A stretch of DNA of 64,000 nucleotides from Delia radicum (GCA_021234595.1 CM037851.1:131802776-131866775), one strand, 5' to 3'. Numbered from the stretch's first letter, positions 42,940 to 55,385 are shown. Notes: generated by a model from the sequence alone, not told the origin. Numbers and translations: made by a program.

Positions 42940-45603
42940 CCCAGGAAAAAATTACACATTCCAAAAAGAAGGTGATGCCCACACTTGCTTACATATCTCA
43001 TTGCCAAATTTAGTAACTGCAATACCAAACACATTCCAACGATAGAGTCAAAAAGCAAGTAGTATTGTAATCAATTCTTTAAATTTAAACCAGAAAGCAT
43101 GAACTCAATAACAAAGTAATTATTTACTTAAAAGAAGATAACAATGTTTATTAACTTATATGTATAACTTTTTGTACTCAAGAAGTAATCATATACTTTT
43201 TCTTAATAAAAGGACGTTATTGGAAGTAGTTCCTCACTTTGAAAAAAGAAGTTATACAATTTTAAAGAATTTATCATATATATATAACACTAAAAACAGA
43301 ATTTGCATATCGCCAAAATTTTGTTAAACTGCGGTTAAGTATAAATTAGGGAGGCGCACGTGAGTAGAAAATTGTGAGAGAAAGTTTAAATAACTAACGT
43401 AATCGTGAGTGAGTGAAAAAAACTATGTTTTAAATTTCAATTTTTAATTATTCTTCCTTGGGAAAACGTGCACGTGGCATTAGAAATCAGTTTATCTATA
43501 CCACTGTCAATGATTGCACAGAAAATTTCATATAGACGCAATCGAACAAATAAAAACATAACATAATAATATTACATTATTCAAAAAAAAAATCAAAAAA
43601 ACAGGGTCACTGACGAAGGTTCAATACCAGAAACTGCGCAGTCTGATTCAGAAAAAATTGAAAATTTGCAATGCAGTTATGATTTTTAGAAAATACACTC
43701 AGTCTTCTCTACCACGCCTTTCACAATTAAATTAAATAAAATTGCATATTAATTAAAGTATTAATTGCAATTGTCTGAAAAAGACGTTAAAAATTCAAAT
43801 TCAAATTCAAACTCAAAGAAAAATTTATATTTTCGTGGTTTATAGCTCGAAAATTATGGCAAACCCATGTTATCATAACAATTCGATGTTTCACTTTTTA
43901 GGATTTTATTTTTTCCGTATGAGTTTTGATCGTTATATTTGGGTGACTCAGGAGAATCACGTGTGAGTAGAAGTTGAATTTACTCAAGTAAGTATGAGTT
44001 AGTGAAAAAATATCCTAAGTGAGTGTGCGTGATAACAATTTTTCTACGTAAGTACGCGTAATTTCTAAGTCAAAATTCAGTCACGTAACATTCTCTGATG
44101 CGGTTAAATATTTTTCAAAATCAGATATTAGTCAAAATAATTTCTTTTTTATGTATGAAAATTTTTATTCACTGAATACAAAATTTTAATTAAAATCATA
44201 TTTCATATAATTTAAGACATTTGTATTAATATTTAATTTTTTTTTTAATATTCGGATGAAAAACTTCATGAATTTAATAAAAAAATTTCTTTGTTTTTTT
44301 GCCGATAAAATTATCTGTGTTATTAAATTATTAATGGAACTATTTCTTTATTAAATAATGTATGTAGTTCTTAAAAATATAAAGTAAATAGTTCTTCGAT
44401 AAAAAAAAATGATCAATTCTAAAGAATCAATTATTTTAGTCTCACTCCCTGTTAAAAGAATCGAGTAGGTAATCTAGTAAGGAATGCGTTCTGCTCAAAA
44501 TGCTTGATTACAAACCCCCTTACCTTTTTGGAAATTTTTTGCTGGGAACACATGCACATTTTTAAAGAATCTATAATTTTTATCAAATTTAGTTGTTTGT
44601 AATAAAATAAAAAATATAGTTTTAGTGGTCAAAAACTACTGATTTTTATCCAAAAACAAAAATGGCATTCGTTTATCATTACGATTTGAAAGTTTAAAAG
44701 ATCAATGTGTATATAAATTAGATATTAATTAATGAATTAACACATTCATTTTGCTTGTTTGATTTATTCTTGATTTTTTTTTTACAGATAGAAAATTAGT
44801 TTTTTTTTTTTAAATATTAAAAAAAAAATTTATAAGAATATTTAATGAAATTCTAAAAACGAAATTCTAAAAAAACATATAATGACTCTTATAAAACACA
44901 TGAAAAGTCTCACTGGTGCAGCGGCGAATGTATACTATGGTAGCGATTCCTATTCTCACTTTCACCATTCACCTCAGTTTTCGAACCTCATTTTCTCTCA
45001 AATAATACAAAATTTTAAATTTGTTATTGTCCAATCGTCTTTACAATAAACAAATACTGAAAAATCAGAAATCAAAATGGGACATATAATTAATACACGG
45101 AATATAATGCAATTCGAAAATTGAGGTGAATGGTGAAGGTGAGAACAGGAATCGCTATCTATATATTTAATTTAAAATGCTGCAAAATTTCATAATTTAA
45201 AATTTTTAATTCTATAAAAAGTTTTTTTTATTACACATGTAATTAAGTATTTTTCGTCAAAATATTAATGAGAATTTTTTTATTTTGCATAACTTCCCCT
45301 TTGTAAATGGGGAACTAGTTCTGAAAAGGTTTTTTATAACAAAAATGTAAGTGGTTACAATTTGAGTTTAAATTATTACAAATATAAGTTACGAATTGCT
45401 TGATAGTAAATAAAATACCTAATTATATTTAAAACACTGTCACGCGTTCTTTTTGTTATTTTAAGAATTGGTTACAATACTATTTGCTTTTTTACTGGCT
45501 GGAAGCAAGGTGTTTGGTAATGCTGTTCAGAAATATGGCAATCAGAAACGTAAGCGGTTATATGGCAATGCCTTGTTTGGGTAATGTGTATTTTTTTCCT
45601 GGG
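42940..45603. mobile_element. CCCAGG-ended DNA transposon, non-autonomous
   Basis: CCCAGGAAAAAATTACACAT at 42940 and the complement of its mate at 45603 keep recognisable similarity for about 350 bases (shared AGTATTGTAA, CCAATTCTT words). It has no transposase ORF. The right end of the other CCCAG pair (44541-44546) falls inside it. Confidence 0.6.
44943..45155. mobile_element. TA-target MITE (GCGATTCC family)
   Basis: GCGATTCCTATTCTCACTTT at 44943 is mirrored by AAGGTGAGAACAGGAATCGC ending at 45155, with TA outside both (44941-44942, 45156-45157). Inverted ends extend about 50 bp. 213 bp, no coding capacity. Confidence 0.85.
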
Positions 45604-45605
45604 CA

Positions 45606-46101
45606 GTACAAACTAAACTAATAAGACATCTATGGTATTTGAATGAAGCCAATATAGCATTGGCCTTCTTTGATGACAATGTAGATATTGAAATGAAGGG
45701 GAAAATGATACATAATTTAACAAGAGATGGTCATCGTGATCAACCCAAAAGAGCTAAATTACCACAAAAAATATCATGTCTATTGAGTTATGCGACTTTG
45801 TTACCAGTAACACTTATATTTTTTGATACAATATTAAATGAAGAAATAACAAGTATTGATAAAAAAAATGTTGATGAGCTATCCTTATACTTGGGTAATA
45901 AATGAAAGTTTTATTGCGGCAAAGACAATTGTAAAAACGCAATTAATTGTAAATGACATATCGGAACGTGGAATAGCTCTCATTACGCGATTTAATGCTG
46001 TTTTGATGGACCAGGAAGAGCAGAAGCAGTTTATCATCCATCAATGGAAAATCATTATAAAAATTTACCATCAAACTATTTTTCAAAAAAGAAATTCATA
46101 G
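45606..46101 (+). pseudogene. DDE-transposase-like gene, fragment 3 (C-terminus)
   Basis: Resumes the gene cut at 32484. It reads LIRHLWYLNEANIALAFFDD, DIEMKGKMIHNL and, after a frame change near 45895, AAKTIVKTQLIVNDISERGI and MDQEEQKQFIIHQW. These are the C-terminal motifs I associate with the same uncharacterised transposase-like family (an AERGVALI-type segment followed by DEEQ). Stop near 46101. Confidence 0.65.
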
Positions 46102-48555
46102 AATATTTAAATCAAACTGTGATGAGTGATATACAACTAGTAATAAGTTAAATAATTATAAAAATCTTAAAAAATATATAAAAATAAATTTATATTTACA
46201 AAAAAAAAAAAAAAAAAAATTGAAGTCGAGTCGAGCAAATTGTTTCTTATTTTTATTTAAAGGTTACTTTTTCTCATTTCAAATAAAGTTTGTAGCAAAA
46301 CTTCATTTTAAGTAACAAACATTTAAAACAATTTTGAATGTTGATGGTCATAAGTGAACACTTTGTCAGTGACAACGTTTTCTTTTTTTTAACAATTTAT
46401 AGTATGAGTTATACAAAATTCTTATTTCACGTTGCAAAAAAAAAAAATCTTAAGAGCGTGATGTTATGACCATCGATTTTTTTAAGATTTCAAACTATGT
46501 ATATTACCACAACATTTTTATTTACGATACCTTTCTTCTGAGAAGTAGGTATCAAATTTTTCGCAGATATTATTTTTTATCTTATTTTTTATTTAAAAAG
46601 CTGTAGAACAACAAAGATATTAACCATTTTTAGTTCATTTTTGAGGTCAAAAGTCAAACTCTCATGGCCTGTTTGCGCTATAGAAAAAATGTTTTTCCGC
46701 AGATCTTATTTTTTACACCCAATCTATCATAAAATGCGAGGGGAGCGAGAAAAAAAACAACTTTGCATTTACGGGTACTCTAATGTGTACGAAGGTTACC
46801 GTAGCCAGCCAACTGACTATTTTCCCCTTTTACATTAATATTATACTATGTTGGTGTAGTTGTAGTCGATCAGCTGTTCGTATGTAACACAATTGCTGTG
46901 TTTTTTTAACTTAACCCAAGCTGTGTTCAGTGTACATTGTATGCGGTGATTATCCGTTACATTTAAAATTAAACAAAGTATTTTGTTCCATGTTTTGTTT
47001 TAATGAAATCCATTCATACAAGAATAAAAACATAATATAAACATAAAGAAAATTCAAAATAGTATGAGAATAAAAAATAAAATAATAAAGGATAATAAAT
47101 GAAGAAAGGAAAAAAATAATTAACAAAAAAGAAATTCAAAAAAATTTAAACAGTGGCTTATAAAAAAAAATACTGACTTCAAAAAAAAAATATGTCAAAA
47201 TAACGTAAAAACAAAAGAACAAGGACAATTTGGTGTTGGTAGAAAATGAGCCCCAGGTTTTCATCATTGCAATTTTTTCTCTGCGTGTAGACTCAGCGTA
47301 CCTAAATCTAATATAAAATATGTATTACAAGGACAGTTTCTGCAAAAAGTTGCAAATTCTGCAGTAGTAATATTAATAAGATATTTTTATATGAAAGAAC
47401 AGTTTTTACATTATTATTTGAGTGTGGACAATTAGTTAAAATTTGAAGTTCTTTTTAAAATATTTCAGGAAATTTTCAATGGATTACAAATTTTAATACA
47501 AAAAATTTGTTCATTGGAATGTCTAGTTTAAATAAAATTTTTTAAGATGCATAAAATTTTTAGGGATAAAACAAAAAAGGACAATTTTCAACTTCCTTGC
47601 AATACTAGTGCGATATCCTGATACAAACGGCGACATGTCAAATTAAAGATAATTTTGTTTAGATTTGCCAGATTTGGATTCAGCCAAATATATCAGTAAA
47701 ATATATTATGAATAAAAAAGCTTTTCTTATGACATTTGAGGAATAAATTGTGTTCGCAACAAAGTTTTAATCTAATTAATGAAATTGTGATTGAAATAGA
47801 TTATATTTTCCTTTATTCGCCAAATTGTCATGAAATAAGAAGTTTTTTTTTTTTTTATTAATTTTTCATCATTTGTTGCAAACAAAAGCATTTGTTGGAA
47901 AACAAAGATTGCATAGATATCAAATTCAAAGACCACAAATAACAATTAATTAAAAAAAAATCACAAAAATGTGGAACAAATTTTACTTTTAAAAAATGCA
48001 ATCAAATATATTGCAAGCCCAAATTATGCATTATTGCAAATATTTAATATTTTTTAATTTTTTTTATTTACGCATAAAATTCCAGTTATATTTTTGATTT
48101 TAAAATACATAATTTATAAAAGTTGCTTATTAATTTTTTTGAAACAATCAAGTAATTACTTTTTTAAATTGTTAATAAAATAAAAATTAGAACAAACCTG
48201 TGTTGTGCTGCGTACGTTGATGAAATATGCGGGTTAATTTGCATTTAAATAATAACAAAACTTAGTTAATAACTAATCGACAATAGCAGGATACTTGAAC
48301 TGCTACATTTACTAATTTATTCCCGAGCTTTTGATTTATATTTATAAATGTTATTTACTAATGCATATTGTAAAACATCACAAAATATCTTTTATTATTA
48401 TTAAAAGAAATTAAAGTCATGTTTTTGAAATGTTCAAAAAATATTTTAAAAATAAATATTCGACAAAGAAATAATTTTATAAAAGTTAAAACTGTAAGGT
48501 CCCTGAAACAAAAACATTTTTTGATAGACATTCAAGAATATATATAAATATTTCG
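46102..48555. other. No gene seen; contains an inverted copy of the 22586 repeat
   Basis: AT-rich. 46500-46810 matches 22586-22800 in reverse. The 65-codon plus frame at 46641 lies within that repeat and is not considered a gene. Confidence 0.5.
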
Positions 48556-48559
48556 TATA

Positions 48560-48960
48560 CACTATGAAAAAAGCCGGTAATGTATACGGCAAATTTTGCT
48601 GTTATTAAGGGAAATTTAACTATTTTGAGCCTTGCGGTATTTTTTGCTAGGTTTAGCAACACAAGTCTGCTGAACTGTAGTACAATGAAATTAGAAGAAA
48701 AAATTAAAAGCCGATACTAAATTTTAGTAAAATTGTTGTAAACCGCAATTTAAAACCGGTTTGCTAAAATCAACAAAAAAAAAAAAAAAATTACTAAATT
48801 TTAATTAAATCGGTACAATGCGATTAGTTATAAAAATTAGTAACCACAACTAATTTCTTGTAAAATTATTGTAAAATGCAATATAAAACCATTTTGCTAA
48901 AATCAGCAAAAAAAAATTAATAAATTTCATGACTAGACGTTCTGAAGCTGTTTGGAAAAA
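48560..48960. repeat. Diverged tandem repeat with TTTTGCTAAAATCARCAAAA words
   Basis: Two or three units of about 125 bases share GTAAAATTGTTGTAAA and AAAACCNNTTTGCTAAAATC, followed by A-runs. The words resemble the subterminal AGCAAAATTTTGCT motifs of the TACACTC elements at 3662 and 62241, so this may be a relic of that family. Confidence 0.4.
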
Positions 48961-49552
48961 TACTGGGTACCCAACAGAATATTGAAACCAGTTAGTTTGG
49001 ACAGTTTTTTATTTTAATATTGTAAAAGTTGCCAATCTTTTGCGAAATACATAAAAACCAGGGACCGAAATCATTATGAGTTTTATAATAAAAATTACAT
49101 AACAATGACTATATTATGAGTTTTAAGGATTTTCTTCAATGGTAATGATTATTTTTGAGTAATATTAATAAAAATCAGCAATAATCATTATTTTTGAGCA
49201 AAAAAAATACAACTCAAAAATAATCATTATTTATGATTTTTATTTTTTTCGCACAAAATAAAACTCACTTTCATAGAACTTTTGAACTTTTGGAGTGTGT
49301 TCAACATATGATATCTTGAATTCCAACGAGTTGAACCATCAAGCACAGGTTGCGGTAATTTATTATTAATATTTATTCAAGTTTGTTATAATTTTTATTA
49401 AAAATAAAAATTATGTTGTTTTTCGACCTTTAATTGTGCAATGAAAATGAAAATTATTCAAGTTCGAGGCCATACTCTATATTTCTTCATCAGGATATTG
49501 TCCTAACAAATAATCTATAGAGTTTTTTTGTTTTCAAATTTATTATTTGACA

Positions 49553-49624
49553 CTTTCAGGAATGTGTTGATAGATCTATTTCGGGAATTTTCTAGGTTCC
49601 CATCATCAGAACACGTTTTGAAAG
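49553..49624 (-). ncRNA. Type I hammerhead ribozyme (family 1, copy 2, unit a)
   Basis: Complete 72-nt motif on the minus strand with the stem I, II and III pairings and core unchanged from the units at 14484 and 15434. Confidence 0.87.
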
Positions 49625-49805
49625 CGGTAACAATCCCATGACAAACATCAAACATACATATGAACTAGTTCACTCACTACATGAGAACTAATATACATAT
49701 GAGTTTGAAGTTAAAGATTATAACCATTGATCAAAAAATAAATTGAAAACTTGTTTGATGTGCAAGATCCAGCTCTGGTGGATATTCAATACACGTTTTT
49801 TTGTT

Positions 49806-49844
49806 TCTAGGTTCCCATCATCAGAACACGTTTTGAAAGCGGTA
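49806..49844 (-). pseudogene. Truncated hammerhead (family 1, copy 2, unit b)
   Basis: Retains CTTTCA, GTGTT, CTGATGA and one side of stem II (minus strand). It is then joined at TTTGTTTCTAGG to another part of the unit, losing GAAA, stem III and the cleavage site. Inactive. Confidence 0.8.
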
Positions 49845-50155
49845 ACAATCCCATGACAAACATCAAACATACATATGAACTAGTTTACTCACTACATGAG
49901 AACTAATATACATATGAGTTTGAAGTTGAAGATTATAACCATTGATCAAACAATAAATTGAAAACTTGTTTGATGTGCAAGATCCACCTCTGGTGGATAT
50001 TCAATACACGTTTTTTTGTTTCTCTCTCCTTTTTATATTTTGTAAACAAAACAGGGGAAGTAAACTTAACTTCAAACTCATATGTATATTAGTTCTCATG
50101 TAGTGAGTAAACTAGTTCATATGTATGTTTGATGTTTGTCATGGGATTGTTACCG

Positions 50156-50227
50156 CTTTCAAAACGTGTTCTGATGATGGGAACCTAGAAAATTCCCGAA
50201 ATAGATCTATCAACGCATTCCTGAAAG
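50156..50227 (+). ncRNA. Type I hammerhead ribozyme (family 1, copy 2, unit c)
   Basis: Complete. The only change is AACGC for AACAC after the cleavage site, turning an A-U into a G-U wobble with GUGUU, so stem I still pairs. Predicted cut after 50212. Confidence 0.88.
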
Positions 50228-50890
50228 GGATTATTTGTTAGGACAATATCCTAATGAAGAAATATAGAGTATGGCCTCAAACTTGAATAATTTTCATTAA
50301 TATTTATTATTATTATTAATTTTTATATTGTGCTCACTTTGGAATATTCCTGACCGAATTAGTAATAGTATTTTTCTCGTACCCAATTTAAACAACAACC
50401 TATAAAAAGATCAAATATTCGTAAAATTAAAAATGAAAATTTAGTATTAGTTTTCTTTCAATTTGAATTATAACAGCTTGCAGTCTTCGTGACATTGATT
50501 TTTTGTTTTTTTTTTTTTAATTGGGTATAGATTTACATACCAGCTTTACTATTCTTCATGCCCAGTATACATGCAATGGCCAATGAAAGTGAGTTTTACT
50601 TTGAGCGAAAAAAATAAAAATCATAAATAATGATTATTTTTGAGTTTTATTTTTTTTTTTGCTCAAAAATAATGATTATGGCTGATTTTTTTTATTATAA
50701 CTCAAAAATAATCATTACCATTAAAGAAAACTTTAAAAATCAAAATTTTAAAAATCATGACGGATATGCAAATATTGTCAAAAAATAATAATAATGGTGC
50801 AATAAATTTTTTTTATGTCTGTTCTAAGTGATTGATATTTTGATTTAAAAAAACGAACAATTATCATTATTTACGGTCCCTGATAAAAAC

Positions 50891-51654
50891 TAATACATTT
50901 GAGTTATTTGATTTTTTTCTGAAGTTGAGAGAAGAACAGGCATACCTAAACAAGAGCGGAAAGCGGAACGTTTTTTACCGCCTAGCGTTAATGCTGAAAT
51001 GTCATCCCTAAACCAGAGCGGCAACGCTACGTCAAATCGATAAAAACAGAGTTATCAAAATAAAAAATATAACAACCCTGATTATTTTAACAACAAAACA
51101 CATTACAATATTGGTGTTTGTGATTTATGTTTTGTGTTTTGTTTTGCCCGGAGTGCACCTGCACGCAGAGAAAAAGTATGATTGAAGATGATTGTTATTT
51201 AGGATAATAATATGATTGCTACGAATATGATGCTCTTAAACTGTTATAAAACGATGCTCTTTTTTCTGCGTGTAGTTCTGAATAAAAATTTTTATTCATT
51301 GTAAGTTTTGTAAATATTTAAGGAGTTCTTTTTATATAATGACTAACATGTGGAATATTATACAGAATTCATGTGATGTTGATCACAGATCCAGATCCTT
51401 GCCTGTAAACTCTAGCTGAAGGAGTTTGAAGCTTCATAACAATGTAGTTTGTGTTTGGATTTTATTTACCTATAACTAATAATTTTAATTCGTTTTTGTT
51501 TGTATAAAAACATTATTGTTTATGATTAGTAACCTTTGATAATTAATGAAATTGTGATAAATCCACATTCTATCGATTCTATTTTTTATTACTTATTAAA
51601 AAATTTCTAAAATTTTTTGCGTAGACGAACTGCGGCAATGTTTATTATTTTTCT
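50891..51654. other. No gene seen
   Basis: Non-coding. 50900-51260 contains words such as GAGCGGAAAGCGG and AACCAGAGCGGCAACG but no frame or clear repeat ends. Confidence 0.45.
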
Positions 51655-51780
51655 ATTCTGTGGTATGTCCAAAGCCGGCTTCGCTGAGTAAAACATTTGT
51701 GGAAGGCTGTAAAATAAAAAATTAATACTTTATTCCGTTGTCCAATAAAAATTACATTTTAAACTTTAAGGCCAAGCAAG
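51655..51780 (-). repeat. Copy of the exon-like repeat at 53620-53745
   Basis: Shares GGCTTCGCTGAGTAAAA, a CTGTNAAATAAAA tract and CCAATAAAAATTACATTTT in the same order and spacing as 53640-53732. On the minus strand both read FYSAKPA(L/S)DIPQ after an ACAG acceptor-like site, then diverge. Here the frame stops after about 30 codons. Confidence 0.55.
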
Positions 51781-51899
51781 GTGTTATCTATGATAAAAAC
51801 CTAGTGGGCTTGCCCGTTACCATAACTCATGTGTTCATTGGTATATGGTCTTACTGAAAAGATAATTTCTAAAATATACAATAAAAACATAGTAAAAAT

Positions 51900-53060
51900 G
51901 GTATTCAAAAGGGAATTAGTACCGCCTATTTACGCTGTCTAAAGCGCTGGAACTTGGAATTTGTCATTGAGGTTCCTTCTCCATCGTATACAACTAATCA
52001 CGATTTTAGGAAATTGTTAGTATGTTGCACAAAAATATAAAAAGTCTTCCCCTCATCGTCCTGCTTAAACCCATTCGGCTAATAATCTAAAATGTCAAGT
52101 GTATTAGCCAATAATCTATGGGCTAAAGCACTTAAAGTATACCTTTAGGAATTTCAAATAAAACTTGATAAAAATGTGGCACAAAAACAATTGTTCGCTT
52201 AATCACTCAGCCCAAACCGCTTGGTTATGAAATTTGGCATGTATGTTCCTCCTCTGGCGTAGATATCCACAAATATGGGATTATTGGAAATGTTTACGTA
52301 ATGGAGCAAACAGTGAAAAGGTTTCCTCTTGATTTACTGCCCAAACCCTTTTGTCTAGAAATCTAAATTTTATAATATGTATGCCCTGAGGTATAGGCTA
52401 ATTTACCGGAAAGAATTTCCAATAATGGCGTGGTAAACATTGTAAAAAATATTGAACTTGAAATTTGGATTAAATTAGACATCCACTAAGGAGGGGTTTT
52501 TGTAAACTTTTCAGGGGACGGACAAAAGGAAGAAGTCTCCTTCTGTTCCAAAAATTTTTTGGAACTCACCAAAAACACTGGGTTTAAATAAGAAAAATTG
52601 GGTTTTATCAGAAAGCTTAAACCGCTGGAATAAGGAACTTGAAATTTGGCTTGAAGGTTCCTCGTCCGGCACAGATATTATCTAAGAAGAAATTTATATT
52701 TTGAAATTCCATAAGGTGAGTTGCAAAATCTCCCTTTTAATATTCTGCCAACTAACATTTGGCTACAAATCTGACCTTTAAAATATGTGTTTCTTTGAAC
52801 TTCTAATTAAAACTTTTAAAAATGGGGTTAAAAAAGGAAAAGTGTCCGTTAATAGCCCGGCTCAAATCGTAGGAGCTAGGTACTTGAGATTTGACATGTA
52901 GGTACTTTCTTAAGCGTATACATCAACCAATAGAGGATCAAAAACGGTCAATCTCATAACCAAAACCATTAGGTAATTATATCGTAGTTCACTTAAGATA
53001 TATTTTTTGATTTTCTGATCAAAACTTGTCATAAATAGAGATTTAAAGGGAAAAAGTGTT
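51900..53060 (+). repeat. Degenerate tandem repeats of roughly 220-300 bases
   Basis: Four to five loose units around 51950, 52210, 52630 and 52860. Each has a version of CGCTGGAACTTGGAATTTGNCAT, then GGTTCCTNCTCCGGCGTANA, and later AATTCTAATAAAACTTGATAAAAATG-like words. Heavily diverged and non-coding in all frames. Confidence 0.55.
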
Positions 53061-53428
53061 CTCTTAATGACATGTATAATTGCTTTATGCTTAAAATTTA
53101 AAACATATTTTCGAAATAGTTAAACAAAATAATTAAAACAGGAAATCATTTTCTTTTTAATGTATTTCGACATTAAAAACTATTGGTAACGGGCTTTTAA
53201 GCTAGTCAAGTATAATAAAAATTAAATTATAAAATATTTTGGATATTTAGAAGTTAACTGTATAAAAAGGGGTAAAAGTTGGTACTAATTCATAACGTTT
53301 AAATACATTTTCCTATTCTCTTGAAATTTTTAGATTCCAAGTGCTGAAAATTATATATGTACTCTGTTTGACAAATGAACACAAAAGCACAAAATTGGTA
53401 AAAAGAAATATTTGGTCCTGGACGATTT

Positions 53429-53645
53429 TTATAAGAAGTTAATCTTTTGGGGATCTACCCTTTTAGGTAGGAATGACATGACATTATCCCAATTTCCGAT
53501 TTGGGGATTATGGATTAAAATGTATCTATCATAACCCCAAACCAACATGGGAACTATGCCTAACATGATTATGCGAATAATCCCCAGTAAAAAATAGTGA
53601 ATATTAAAGTTTAGGGGTATTTTACTCTGTGGTATGTCCGAAGCA
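53429..53645 (-). CDS. Putative terminal exon of unknown gene
   Basis: Minus strand, after an acceptor-like TTTATTTAACAG near 53677: an open frame reading AEIFYSAKPASDIPQSKIP, a hydrophobic segment HYFLLGIIRIIMLGIVPMLV, then a polar tail ending QKINFL. The residue pattern is protein-like and part of it recurs at 51655-51780. Not recognised. It could be a host exon that was duplicated, or a transposon exon. Confidence 0.35.
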
Positions 53646-53744
53646 GGCTTCGCTGAGTAAAAAATTTCTGCAAATCTGTTAAATAAAATAGGTAATACTT
53701 TATTGTATTCTCCAATAAAAATTACATTTTGAACTTTAACGCAA

Positions 53745-53905
53745 ACAAGTGGAAGCATTAAAGTCCGATGTGCCGAATTTGGTATAAAAAAAGATTAAAT
53801 TCGGCTGTGACGAATTTTTGGATACCCTCCATCTCGGTGTTTTCATAAACCAGGGAAAGTGCAAACAATATTAATATCTATATTCTTTGTAAAAATAACA
53901 AAAAT
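53745..53905 (+). repeat. Dispersed repeat, second copy of 33918-34075
   Basis: Same order of shared words as at 33918. Here the body keeps an extra AATTCGGCTGTGACGAATTT segment that the other copy lacks. Confidence 0.6.
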
Positions 53906-54284
53906 AATGTTGTTTTTATAAGTAAAACAAAATATGACTGATTGATTAATGTATTTGGGATGTTACAAAAGAAAAAATGTTTAATTTAAGTTTACTAAAA
54001 TGAATCTGAAATTCTGCATGCTTATAACAGTGGGTATTCAAAGGTTATTCTGATTACCTAAAGAAGAACGTGTAGTGAAAAATATATATATTTTTATAGT
54101 TCCTTATGATGTTAAAAAAACTGTTGTAAAATTCGCCTGTTGTTTGTCTCTTTGCCTATATAATAATGAAAGAAATAAGGGTTACTAAAATATATTTTTG
54201 GATCGTTAGAAGAGATGCAATGAATACAAACGCATAAAAACAGTTTCGAAATTTCAGAATTTTAGATAAATTTAAGGGATCAAA

Positions 54285-54490
54285 AATACGCTTGCGGAGA
54301 CATACATAATGAAATAATTATGAAATGCCAGTTTACATTACAACACATGTGTTTATACTATACATCACATAAGTAAAACGGAAAGTGTGATGAAACTAAG
54401 TTTGTCAAAAATTATAAAAGAAAATCTTTCGAGTGTTTAGGGTGTTTTCGAGACACAAAAAATTAAAGAAACTGGTATTTCAAATTATTG
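54285..54490 (+). repeat. Third, partial copy of the 35455 block
   Basis: CGCTTGCGGAGACATACATA through TGTTTATACTATACATCACA to GGTGTTTTCGAGACACAAAA match 35470-35640 and 36755-36930. The CAGGGTGG element is absent. Confidence 0.7.
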
Positions 54491-55385
54491 TTTTTCAGCT
54501 CAGTTGCTTGTGCAATTCTCGTTTATGACTTCTAGAATAAGAACCCTAAGAAATTTTCCCAAAATTCGATTGGCTTTTACACATCAATACTTTAATTTAG
54601 ATTATTTTTGTATGTATCAAATAATAATTAGGGCTTTTAAGGAAAACAAATGCATATAATCAAAAGATTTTAAGATGAAGTATGCACCTTATATGTCTTA
54701 AATAAAAAAGTTCTGAAAGTGAATGTCCTTTAAATTTAATGGGTTTTTTAATAAATGTAATTAGAGTGTAAGAGTTTCCTTGCAAATTTATTAAATGTTG
54801 TGAATGAGAATAAGTAAAAATAGTGTACGAAAAAAAATTATGAATTTACATTGTTGAATTCGGGGATTTTGTTTATAGATATTTTTTTGATCTGATAACG
54901 ATTAATGTGTCTGGCAACTCCGGTTAATGCAGTCAAATAAATAAAGAATTTTAACTAAACTATTTTGTTCTACCTTTTTTCTAATTGGTGATTTTTTGAT
55001 TTGTTGGGGTTAACAAAAAAAGGTATATGGCAAGCCTGGTATATGGAAAACAAAACCATACTTTATAAATTAGCTTAACAATTTTTCGAGGGCTTCTCGC
55101 ATTTGCACTCATAACCAGTGTTGCCAGGTTTGCAAAGCATAAAACGACAAATTTTCTAGAAAAAATCGTCAAAATCGTCATCATATTTTGAAAAATCGTC
55201 AAAATAAAATATATTTGTTAGAAGAGGGATTAAGTTTTAATAAAAAATAAAATACAATAATGTTATTCACTTTTTAAATGTTAACGTGTTATCGTTGTAA
55301 TATAACACGATTTTTGACACTTCTCTTTCGTTTAAACTTCGAAAATCATTATATTTTACAACGATATTCATATTTATAAAATGTT
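54491..55385. other. No gene seen
   Basis: AT-rich. 55110-55210 carries, in inverted orientation, words like those near 35810 (CCAGTGTTGCCAGGTTTGC), so more of the same repeat family may be present. Confidence 0.4.

Larger units (their letters stand above)
32485..45603. mobile_element. 13-kb composite of CCCAG-ended DNA transposons
   Basis: CCCAGC at 32485 has its inverted mate GCTGGG at 44541-44546, with about 150 bp of complementary sequence. CCCAGG at 42940 has its mate CCTGGG at 45598-45603, with about 350 bp of diverged complementarity. The two pairs interleave. Only the outermost ends abut the interrupted coding sequence, and CA (or GCA) is duplicated there (32483-32484, 45604-45605). 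The split gene would resume in frame once the insert is ignored. Contents include a tnp2-like transposase, a TA-target duplication block, a TIR element with tandem repeats and a MITE. Confidence 0.6.
49378..50295. mobile_element. Hammerhead-ribozyme repeat element, family 1, copy 2
   Basis: Same units as 14314-16632. ATTAATATTTATT (13 bp) flanks it at 49365-49377 and 50296-50308. Two minus-strand units (the second truncated) are followed after about 50070 by one plus-strand unit. The termini CAAGTTTGTTATAA and GAATAATTTTC are almost the same unit positions as in copy 1. It is older: it shows indels and point changes, and one hammerhead is destroyed by truncation. Confidence 0.9.
49059..50882. 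mobile_element. hAT-type element hosting a hammerhead array
   Basis: Starts CAGGGACCG (49059-49067) and ends CGGTCCCTG (50874-50882), with the octamer ATAAAAAC on both sides (49051-49058, 50883-50890). The arms are complementary for over 200 bases (49070-49280 against 50577-50870), rich in CTCAAAAATAATCATTA repeats. No transposase. Without the inserted 918-bp hammerhead element it would be about 0.9 kb. Confidence 0.92.
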
